A stretch of 6,311 nucleotides of DNA from Rhodospirillales bacterium. GTDB taxonomy: Bacteria > Pseudomonadota > Alphaproteobacteria > Micavibrionales > UBA2020. Within the stretch, counting starts at the first letter, position 1, and every line of letters starts with the position of its first letter. The DNA lies in contig JAHFPI010000109.1 in NCBI GenBank assembly GCA_023266795.1, positions 1 through 6,311 on the forward strand. The letters are read 5' to 3'. The translations under genes and the position numbers were made by a program. Positions 1 through 5,672 of this stretch are shown piece by piece. The notes beneath the pieces are model-generated. The model saw only the letters and a list, made by a program, of their open reading frames with translations. It made no database searches and was not told where the DNA came from.

Positions 1-184
1 GTGCATCCAGCTTTTCGAGTGGGCGGAAGGGGTCTTTAACAGTCACGCCATGCAGAACTTCCTGCGTATTGTCATGAGGAGGGGAAAGCGCGCGGGCAAG
101 GCTTTCATCAGGAATATCAGGCAACCCCGTATTGTTTTCGGATGTGCCAAGAGCTGGAGGAGGGGGCTTGCGCGTTTTTCTCAT
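1..184 (-). CDS. Prolyl oligopeptidase paralogue A (S9A), N-terminal fragment cut by window edge
   Basis: Reading leftwards from an ATG at 184-182, an open frame of 61 codons runs off the window. It is too short for a routine ORF list, but it clearly matches the N-termini of the two complete peptidases to its right. The shared blocks are a RAL-x-PPHD segment at residues 31-38, a T-x-E-x-LHG segment ending near 46, and DPFRPLE at 51-57. The first 20 residues differ from the paralogues: they start MRKTRK, continue with four prolines, and lack the S-[VI]-R-H leader seen in B and C. By homology this is the start of a third S9A serine peptidase (N-terminal part of the catalytic domain, before the beta-propeller). 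The triad lies outside the window, so activity cannot be judged. The ribosome binding site is weak (GAGTG about 6 nt before ATG). Homology is secure; whether the gene is intact is unknown. Confidence 0.85.
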   Translation of the reverse strand, partial: MRKTRKPPPPALGTSENNTGLPDIPDESLARALSPPHDNTQEVLHGVTVKDPFRPLEKLDA

Positions 185-203
185 TTTTGACACTCAAACT
201 CTG

Positions 204-233
204 ATTATACGTTCGCTATTATGCCTATGTTAT
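204..233 (-). promoter_or_regulatory. Candidate promoter of peptidase gene A
   Basis: On the minus strand a perfect TATAAT (209-204) lies 20 nt before the ATG of gene A. The best -35 match is ATAACA (233-228, 4 of 6 consensus bases) at an 18-bp spacing. Transcription would start near 197 and give a very short leader. An alternative -10, CATAAT, lies slightly upstream without a good -35 partner. The -10 box is good but the -35 is not, so this is weaker than the promoters of B and C. Confidence 0.4.
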
Positions 234-240
234 ACTTAAC

Positions 241-261
241 ATATTAACATCAGGTTAATAT
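241..261. repeat. 8-bp inverted repeat upstream of gene A
   Basis: ATATTAAC and GTTAATAT form perfect 8-bp arms around the 5-nt loop ATCAG. An outer GTTATA (229-234) and TATAAC (259-264) are also complementary but not symmetrically spaced. The element lies just upstream of the candidate gene A promoter. It is AT-rich with no T-run, so it looks more like a protein-binding site than a terminator for gene B. Chance occurrence in AT-rich DNA is possible. Confidence 0.35.
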
Positions 262-309
262 AACATTACGCCTGAGATGTCCTGCCTTTTAAACAGCTTA
301 GAAAGCCAA

Positions 310-2535
310 TCACCCTCTTCCGATCTTTCTGATCGCCCGGCTGACCGGATTTTCCCTTTTTGCCAGCGTCGCCTTATAATCCTGCTGGTTGATGGGGCCG
401 AGCGTTTTGGCGAGGAAAGCGCGGACAGAGGCAATATCTGCGCGCCGCTGGGCTTCCGTCATGCCTGCGGCATGGCCGCCATCAGTCCTGATCTTGAGCA
501 GGGTCACGGAGCCGGGGTCTTCCTTGCTTTGCAGTGTCGCGGCCATTTTGAAGCTGTGCCACGGCAGCACACGGTCGTCATTGGCGTCGGTTTTAATCAG
601 GAGAGGCGGATGCTTGAAGCCTTTTTTGACGTTATGCAGCGGAGAATATTTCGCGGCGACATTAAAGTCTTTTTCGACATCGGGATCGCCGTAATCGGAT
701 TTCCAGCTGTAGCCGTAGTAGGAGCCGATGTGGAAACGGAACATATCGGCGACCGGCACTTCGGAGACGATAGCGCCAAAGAGCTCCGGTCTCTGCAGGG
801 CTGTCGCCAGCGTCAGCAATCCGCCGTTAGAGCCGCCCTGAATGGCAAGGCGCTTGTTTGTGGTGTAGCCGCTTTTAATCAGGTGTTCGGCGCAAGCGGC
901 GAAATCGTCAAAGACGTTCTGCTTGTTTTCCTTGCAGCCCGCTTCATACCATTTTTGCCCATACTCGCCGCCGCCGCGCAGGTTCGCCTGAACATAGATA
1001 CCGCCCGCGCGCACCCACTGCGCGATGGAGGTGCTGAATGCCGGATCCAGCGAGATGTTGAATCCGCCGTAGCCATAGAGGATGGTCGCCGCCGTGCCGT
1101 CAAGTTTTGTGTCCGGGCCGCGGATGATGGTCATCGGCACTTTGGTGCCGTCTTTTGATGTGGCCTGAACGCGCTCGACGATGCAGTCCTTCATGTCAAT
1201 CGGCACATTTGATTCTCTGTATGGCGTCAGTTCGTTGGTTGTGGAGTCATATTTGTAAATGTTGCCGCTTTCCTGAAAGTTGTCGTAGGTCATGAGACAT
1301 GTCGAATCCTCTGTCCGGATCTGGCCGGTTGAAAACGTGCTGAGCGGCGGAATCGGGGCGTCGTGAAGAAACTTGCCGGTGAGGTCGAATACTTTCAGGA
1401 CTTCGCCGGTATCATGGCTATAGGTGGCGAATATCTTGTTTTGCCAGACAAAGACGCCTGTCAGCGGGTCGTCTGTGTTTTCCGGCAGGATTGTCTGCCA
1501 TTTTTCAGGGGCAGGGTCATTGACATCGAAGCAGACCAGTTTTTCATTTGGTGCGCCAAGGCTGGTGGAGGCATAGATTTTTCCGTTTATTTCCTCAATG
1601 GGTGACAGGGTGCCTTCTTTGTGCGGAAAAACCTCATGGAAAGGTTCACTGCTGCCGACAATCCGCGCCAGCAGGGCGTTTTTGTCACGTTCAGTGCCGC
1701 TGACGGAAATCCATTCATAATCGCTTAGTTCATCTGTAGAGTCTTTTGTCAGGCGGAAATATCCCGCTCCGGTTTCCGGCGTATCTGGGGAATAAACGAC
1801 TTCATCAGCCTCAATCGGCGTTCCCATTTTGTGATAACGCACTTCGCTGGATTTGGTGGCTTCATCATTGTGATTGTAATGGAAACCTTTTCCGTCCCTA
1901 TCCCAGTTCACTGAAGTGCGGGATTTTGTGTAGACAAGGTCTATATCCTTGCCCGTTTCAACGTCCATGAATTTGAGCGTTTCTTTGTCGCTGCCGGAAA
2001 CGCTCAGGCGGTAAGCCATCATCTTGCCGTCGCGGGTCAGGTTTATGCCGACGAGATTTGTTTTGCCGGTGGGGTCAATCTGCATCGGGTCGAGCAGAAG
2101 GCGGGCGGGTGCCCCGTAGTCGGGTACGTCCTTGATAAACAGGGAATACCGCTCGGCGCCTTGCTCCTTGCGGTAGACGATGTACTTGTCGCCGTATTTG
2201 CTGGGCATCGATTCACGCATCCCCTGCGGCACGGCCTTTTCGAGGAACGCGAGCGCTTCAGCTTCAGCGCTGCCGGCAGTCCCCATGAAGTCGTTGTATC
2301 TTTGGTTCTCGCGTGCTTCCCATGCCGTTGTTTCCGGCGCGTCCAGTTTTTCGAGAGGGCGGAAGGGGTCGCTGACTTTAATGCCGTGCAGGGTTTCCTC
2401 TGTAGCGTCATGTGGCGGGAAGAGGGCGCGTTGCAATTTTTCGGCAGGGATTTCGGTTGAGCCGATATTGTCGTTGGAAGCTTTTTTGTGGCTGGCCCAT
2501 GAAAACGCGTGACGGACGGAATTGATGACGTGCAT
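310..2535 (-). CDS. Prolyl oligopeptidase B (peptidase S9A), complete
   Basis: 741-residue serine peptidase predicted to cleave short peptides on the C-terminal side of proline. Residues 1-27 are an extra leader. The family N-terminal motif appears as DPFRPLE at 56-62, a seven-bladed beta-propeller should span about 75-445, and the alpha/beta-hydrolase domain follows to about 713. By comparison with pig POP the catalytic residues are Ser569 (in GGSNGG), Asp653 (in DANDDRV) and His688 (in DGGH). Also present are Tyr489 and Asn570 for the oxyanion hole, Phe492 in YGYGGF, Trp611 for proline stacking and Arg655. Pig POP has 710 residues; the excess is the leader plus a basic tail ending in SRAIRK-type sequence. 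There is no signal peptide or membrane segment, so cytoplasmic location is inferred. The ATG is supported by the promoter 35 nt upstream and by alignment of its leader with paralogue C; the ribosome site is weak. It is the middle gene of three tandem copies. The assigned family is near certain, the substrate is unknown. Confidence 0.97.
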   Translation of the reverse strand: MHVINSVRHAFSWASHKKASNDNIGSTEIPAEKLQRALFPPHDATEETLHGIKVSDPFRPLEKLDAPETTAWEARENQRYNDFMGTAGSAEAEALAFLEKAVPQGMRESMPSKYGDKYIVYRKEQGAERYSLFIKDVPDYGAPARLLLDPMQIDPTGKTNLVGINLTRDGKMMAYRLSVSGSDKETLKFMDVETGKDIDLVYTKSRTSVNWDRDGKGFHYNHNDEATKSSEVRYHKMGTPIEADEVVYSPDTPETGAGYFRLTKDSTDELSDYEWISVSGTERDKNALLARIVGSSEPFHEVFPHKEGTLSPIEEINGKIYASTSLGAPNEKLVCFDVNDPAPEKWQTILPENTDDPLTGVFVWQNKIFATYSHDTGEVLKVFDLTGKFLHDAPIPPLSTFSTGQIRTEDSTCLMTYDNFQESGNIYKYDSTTNELTPYRESNVPIDMKDCIVERVQATSKDGTKVPMTIIRGPDTKLDGTAATILYGYGGFNISLDPAFSTSIAQWVRAGGIYVQANLRGGGEYGQKWYEAGCKENKQNVFDDFAACAEHLIKSGYTTNKRLAIQGGSNGGLLTLATALQRPELFGAIVSEVPVADMFRFHIGSYYGYSWKSDYGDPDVEKDFNVAAKYSPLHNVKKGFKHPPLLIKTDANDDRVLPWHSFKMAATLQSKEDPGSVTLLKIRTDGGHAAGMTEAQRRADIASVRAFLAKTLGPINQQDYKATLAKRENPVSRAIRKIGRG

Positions 2536-2569
2536 TTTTGATACCCATGCTGATTTTTAATGTTTAGTC

Positions 2570-2598
2570 ATAATATATGTCTATAGACAATATGTCAA
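2570..2598 (-). promoter_or_regulatory. Sigma-70-like promoter of peptidase gene B
   Basis: On the minus strand a perfect TTGACA (2598-2593) is followed by a 17-bp spacer and TATTAT (2575-2570, 5 of 6 consensus bases). Transcription should start near 2563, leaving a leader of about 28 nt before the ATG at 2535. This is the best promoter match in the window and shows that gene B need not rely on read-through from gene C. Confidence 0.75.
2578..2589. promoter_or_regulatory. 12-bp palindrome inside the gene B promoter spacer (possible operator)
   Basis: TGTCTATAGACA is a perfect palindrome lying wholly between the -35 and -10 boxes of the gene B promoter. A dimeric repressor bound here would block RNA polymerase. 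The half-site TGTC recurs in TGTCAA of the -35 complement at 2593-2598. No regulator gene is in the window, so the operator role is inferred from position and symmetry only. Confidence 0.45.
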
Positions 2599-2649
2599 TA
2601 GAATAGAGCGCCTTATATGTCTTTTCTTTTTAATGAGTTAGGGAGATAA

Positions 2650-4857
2650 TCACGCTCTTTTGAGCTTCCTGATAACGCGGCTGGCCAGTTTGTTCTTGTT
2701 TCTGGCCTGCTGTTCCGCCGTCAGCTTTGCCTTATAGGCCTGCTGGTTGATCGGGCCGAGAGCCTTTTCAAGGAAAGCGTAGGTCTCCGCCAGATCTGCG
2801 GCGTATTGCTTGAATGTCTGACCGGCACCATGACCGCCATCGGTATTTGTTTTAAGCAGGGTGACGGAGGCCGGGTCTTCCCTGCTTTCCAGCGTTGCGG
2901 CCATTTTATAGCTATGCCACGGCAATACCCGGTCGTCGTTGGCATCCGTCCTGATCAGGCAGGGGGGATGCCTGAAGCCTTCTTTGACGTTGTGCAGGGG
3001 GGAGTATTTGGCGGCATTGTTAAAATCTGCCTTGATATCGGGATCACCGTAATCGGACTTCCATGTGAAGCCATAGTGGGAACCGATGTGAAAGCGGTTC
3101 ATGTCCGTGACGGGAACCACGGCGACGACGGCACCGAAGAGGTCGGGCCGCTGGATCATGGTTGCCAGCGTCAGCAAACCGCCGTTGGAGCCGCCTTTGA
3201 TCGCCAGACGGGATTTGGAAGTGTATTTTTCTTTAACCAGATGCTCAGCGCAGGCGATAAAGTCATTGAAAACATTTTGTTTATTTTTCAGACGCCCCTG
3301 ATCGTACCACGTCTGTCCGTATCCGCCATCGCCGCGCTGATTAGCTTGTATATAGATACCGCCTGCTCTTACCCATTGCGCGGCAGAGGTATTGAATTGG
3401 GGCTGGCGCAGGAGATTAAATCCGCCATACCCTTCGAGAAAGGTTGCTGCGGTTCCATCCAGCTTTGTGTCCGGATGACGAATTACGGTCATGGGAACCT
3501 TGGTGCCGTCTTTTGATGTCGCATATATACGTTCGACAATGCAGTCTTTCAGGTCGACGGGGGTGATGGACTTTTTAAAAAGGGAGAGCGTGTTTGTTTC
3601 AAAGTCATATTTATAAATCGCATCCTTTTCCTGAAAACTGCTGATGGACAGGAGACAGGAAGTATCATCGACGTTGATCCGGTTCGTGTCGAAAGTGCAA
3701 AGCGGGGGCAGGGGGGCATCATAAAGGTAGGCGCCATTCAGGTCATAGGCCTTTATCACATCTCCGGTATCGTGGTTATAAACGGCAAAAATGCGGCCTT
3801 TCTTTATAAACATGCCGGCCAGCGTATCTTCCCGATTTTCGGGCACAATGGATTGCCATTTGTCCGGTGCGGGGTCTTGGGGATCAAACAGGATGATCCT
3901 GCCCTTCGGCGCATTATATGTCGTTATTGCATAAACTTTGCCGCCAGCTTCAGTGATCGGGAAAAGCGTGGCATTTTCCAGCGGGAAAATTTCCCGGAAA
4001 GTGTCTGTGCTGCCGACGGGGCGTATAAGCAAAGCGTTCTTGCCGCGCTCGTTATTCGCGAGGCTTATCCATTCGTAGGCCGAAGACTTCCAGATATAAC
4101 TCGCCGATGTTTCGGGGGTGGCGGGGCTGTAGATGGTTTTGTCCTCCGACAGCGGCGTGCCCATTTTGTGATGCCTGACCTCATTGATTTTCGGGGTGGT
4201 ATCTTTGGCATAGCCGTAATGGAATCCACGTGAATCGGCATCCCATATGACACCGCTTCTGAACTTTGGGATAGTGATGTCGATAGCCGTTCCTTTTGCA
4301 ACGTCCAGAAAGCGGAGGGTTCCCGCATCGCTGCCGGACCTGTTCAGGGTATAAGCGATAATTTTTCCGTCCGGGCTGGGGGTTGCCTTAGTGATGACGG
4401 TTTTGCCGGAGGGGTCTATTTTTTTGGCATCAAGCAGCAGGCGCGGCGGCGCTTCCGCCGACCCGTCCTTGACATGGTAGGATTGCCTTTGCGAGCCTCT
4501 CTCATGGCGCCAGACAAAGTATTTGTTGCCGTAGCGGTCGGGCATGGTTTCAGGGACTTCTTTGGTCGCTGTTGTCATCAGAAAAGTCAGGACAGACTTC
4601 ATCGCCTCTTTCGACTCGGCAATGGAGTCCCTGAAGTTGTCATTCTGGCGGCTGACCCATTCTGCGGTCGATGGATCGTCGAGAGCCTCCAGCGGACGGA
4701 AGGGATCCTTAACTATAACGCCGTGCAGGGTTTCCTGCGTATCGTCATGCGGCGGAAAAAGCGCGCGGCGCAGCCTGTCGTCGGAAATGCCGGATGCTCC
4801 CGCGTTGTCATTGGCGGCATGGAAAAAGATATGACGGATAGAGGCGACAACCTTCAT
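2650..4857 (-). CDS. Prolyl oligopeptidase C (peptidase S9A), complete
   Basis: 735-residue S9A serine peptidase, first in the transcription order of the tandem array. The frame stays open to a GTG at 4902, but the ATG at 4857 is preferred for three reasons: its leader (M-K-V-V-A-S-I-R-H) aligns with that of paralogue B; an AGG ribosome site lies 7 nt upstream; and the predicted promoter overlaps the GTG. DPFRPLE is at 51-57, the propeller about 70-435, and the hydrolase domain after that. The triad is Ser557 (GGSNGG), Asp641 (DANDDRV) and His676 (DGGH), with Tyr477, Asn558, Phe480, Trp599 and Arg643 also conserved. The oxyanion-region motif reads EGYGGF (Glu475), where paralogue B has YGYGGF. 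There is no signal peptide. The C-terminal tail past about 700 is longer than in B and strongly basic, ending SRVIRKLKR-like. Expected to be active on proline-containing peptides in the cytoplasm; the true substrate is unknown. Confidence 0.96.
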   Translation of the reverse strand: MKVVASIRHIFFHAANDNAGASGISDDRLRRALFPPHDDTQETLHGVIVKDPFRPLEALDDPSTAEWVSRQNDNFRDSIAESKEAMKSVLTFLMTTATKEVPETMPDRYGNKYFVWRHERGSQRQSYHVKDGSAEAPPRLLLDAKKIDPSGKTVITKATPSPDGKIIAYTLNRSGSDAGTLRFLDVAKGTAIDITIPKFRSGVIWDADSRGFHYGYAKDTTPKINEVRHHKMGTPLSEDKTIYSPATPETSASYIWKSSAYEWISLANNERGKNALLIRPVGSTDTFREIFPLENATLFPITEAGGKVYAITTYNAPKGRIILFDPQDPAPDKWQSIVPENREDTLAGMFIKKGRIFAVYNHDTGDVIKAYDLNGAYLYDAPLPPLCTFDTNRINVDDTSCLLSISSFQEKDAIYKYDFETNTLSLFKKSITPVDLKDCIVERIYATSKDGTKVPMTVIRHPDTKLDGTAATFLEGYGGFNLLRQPQFNTSAAQWVRAGGIYIQANQRGDGGYGQTWYDQGRLKNKQNVFNDFIACAEHLVKEKYTSKSRLAIKGGSNGGLLTLATMIQRPDLFGAVVAVVPVTDMNRFHIGSHYGFTWKSDYGDPDIKADFNNAAKYSPLHNVKEGFRHPPCLIRTDANDDRVLPWHSYKMAATLESREDPASVTLLKTNTDGGHGAGQTFKQYAADLAETYAFLEKALGPINQQAYKAKLTAEQQARNKNKLASRVIRKLKRA

Positions 4858-4889
4858 CTTTAAACCTGTTTTAGTCCGGAATATCAGCC

Positions 4890-4918
4890 ATGGTATGCAC
4901 ACGTTAATGTTATGTCAA
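4890..4918 (-). promoter_or_regulatory. Sigma-70-like promoter of peptidase gene C
   Basis: On the minus strand a perfect TTGACA (4918-4913), a 17-bp spacer and TACCAT (4895-4890, 4 of 6 consensus bases) precede gene C. The start of transcription would be near 4883, about 25 nt before the ATG at 4857 and downstream of the alternative GTG at 4902. The -35 box begins TTGACATA, as in the gene B promoter, and has the same spacing. Confidence 0.6.
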
Positions 4919-5099
4919 CGGCAATCTGCGCGCAGTGTTTGCAACAGCTCCGAAGAGGTGAGATCGGGAGTCTGCCGGCGTGATTTTTTCTGAGAATCGA
5001 TTCCGGCGCGGAGAATCATCGGAGAAAATACAGCACGATTTTGCGGCGCTGTTTTTCGCGCATAACATCTTTTCTGGTTATTCGTATCCTCAATAATGC

Positions 5100-5143
5100 A
5101 AAAAAAACGATAAAAACAGCCTAAAACAGCTGTTTTTGCAAAA
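5100..5143. promoter_or_regulatory. Phased A/T tracts with a 14-bp palindrome upstream of HU
   Basis: Runs of A or T occur at 5100-5107, 5112-5116, 5123-5126, 5133-5137 and 5140-5143, mostly about one helical turn apart, which predicts intrinsic curvature. Within it AAAACAGC is repeated directly (5113-5120 and 5123-5130, 10 bp apart), the second copy being half of the perfect palindrome AAAACAGCTGTTTT (5123-5136). AAAAACAGC (5112-5120) can also pair with GCTGTTTTT (5129-5137). A nucleoid-protein or regulator binding site, possibly HU autoregulation, is plausible. Read on the minus strand it resembles a low-GC hairpin followed by T8, but no gene there needs a terminator. Confidence 0.4.
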
Positions 5144-5273
5144 TTGTTGTTGGCGAGTCCCTGTTAATCTGTCATGAATCATCTAACGGCAGCTTGAAGT
5201 GTGATTCTGGGGAGTGCTTATTTTACAGGCATAAACTGCACATTCCGAGCGCCGATGTTCAACCCTAACTGAC

Positions 5274-5280
5274 AAGTGAG
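5274..5280 (+). promoter_or_regulatory. Ribosome binding site of the HU gene
   Basis: AAGTGAG matches part of the consensus AAGGAGG and ends 8 nt before the ATG at 5289. It fixes the HU start, since no other in-frame start lies close to a purine-rich site. Confidence 0.55.
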
Positions 5281-5288
5281 TTTAAAAA

Positions 5289-5591
5289 ATGGCTAAAGCA
5301 CCGACAGCACCAACAGTCACTCTCAAAAACATTGGTACAGATCTCGCTGAAAAGCATGAAATGACCAAAAAAGCAATGAACACCATCCTGGATGATCTGG
5401 TTGCTTCCCTCGTAAAGAACCTGAAAAAAGGCAACCGCGTTCGTATGGCTGGCCTCGGCATCCTGCAAGTGCGCAAACGCGCTGCACGTATGGGCCGTAA
5501 CCCTGCAACGGGCGAAACCATCAAAATTCCTGCCAAGAAGAAAATCGCTTTCCGCGCTGCTAAAGAACTGAAAGAAGCAGTCGGTAAATAA
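5289..5591 (+). CDS. HU-family DNA-binding protein
   Basis: 100-residue nucleoid-associated protein that binds and bends DNA as a dimer, affecting chromosome compaction, replication and transcription. An N-terminal helical dimerisation region spans about 11-50. It is followed by the beta-sheet body with a GLGILQVRKR segment (55-64), and the DNA-binding arm with the family signature GRNPATGE (69-76) and IKIPAKKK (78-85). Pro72 corresponds to the intercalating proline at the arm tip. A helix (FRAAKELKEAV) closes the protein. It is about 10 residues longer than E. coli HU because of an N-terminal Ala/Pro/Thr-rich start (MAKAPTAPTV). IHF subunits are close relatives, but the short basic C-terminus and arm sequence fit HU better; which HU-type symbol applies cannot be decided. 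The gene is transcribed alone, divergent from the peptidase array, with a terminator directly downstream. Confidence 0.96.
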   Translation: MAKAPTAPTVTLKNIGTDLAEKHEMTKKAMNTILDDLVASLVKNLKKGNRVRMAGLGILQVRKRAARMGRNPATGETIKIPAKKKIAFRAAKELKEAVGK

Positions 5592-5618
5592 TTTCCGGCC
5601 TCCCTCGAGGCTAGAAGC

Positions 5619-5655
5619 AAAAAAGCCCGCTACAGCAATGTGGCGGGCTTTTTTT
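5619..5655. terminator. Bidirectional rho-independent terminator between HU and ubiG
   Basis: A 10-bp stem (GCCCGCTACA at 5625-5634 with TGTGGCGGGC at 5639-5648, one T-G wobble) closes a GCAA tetraloop of the stable GNRA class. T7 (5649-5655) follows the stem on the plus strand and A6 (5619-5624) precedes it, giving a U-tract in the minus-strand transcript too. It sits 28 nt after the HU stop and 18 nt after the convergent ubiG stop, so it should end both transcripts. Confidence 0.93.
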
Positions 5656-5672
5656 ATTTTAGTAAACGCAAA

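Larger units (their letters stand above)
4919..5288. other. Divergent intergenic region between peptidase C and HU
   Basis: This stretch of about 370 bases has no convincing gene in either strand and no recognisable tRNA or other structured RNA. It contains a 10-bp palindrome GAATCGATTC (4994-5003), two direct copies of GAGAATC (4992-4998 and 5011-5017), the A/T-tract block described separately, and the HU leader. The HU promoter is not clear. The best pairs are TTGTTG (5147-5152) with TGTCAT (5170-5175) at 17 bp, or TTGAAG (5194-5199) with TATTTT (5219-5224) at 19 bp; both are weak. Confidence 0.6.

Noticed and set aside
277..1158. Long plus-strand open frame of 293 codons
   Set aside because: It lies antisense to the C-terminal half of peptidase B. 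Its protein resembles only the equivalent antisense frame of peptidase C, as expected from the conserved codons of the true genes.
2806..3516. Plus-strand open frame of 236 codons, similar to the one at 277-1158
   Set aside because: It is the mirror frame of the catalytic domain of peptidase C. The similarity between the two antisense frames is a by-product of conservation on the sense strand, not evidence for an antisense gene family.
3772..4863. Several plus-strand frames over the N-terminal half of peptidase C
   Set aside because: All are overlapped by a clearly homologous minus-strand gene and show no recognisable domain or suitable ribosome site.
4992..5017. Repeated GAGAATC words as a possible CRISPR or attachment site
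   Set aside because: There are only two 7-bp copies, with no regular spacing pattern and no mobile-element gene nearby.
5112..5137. Possible intrinsic terminator (AAAAACAGC/GCTGTTTTT followed on the minus strand by a T-run)
   Set aside because: The stem is AT-rich and no transcription unit ends here: both flanking genes start from this region and read away from it. A binding site or curved DNA explains it better.
5265..5620. Minus-strand open frames across HU
   Set aside because: They are shadows of the HU coding sequence, and one runs towards the terminator; no family features are visible.
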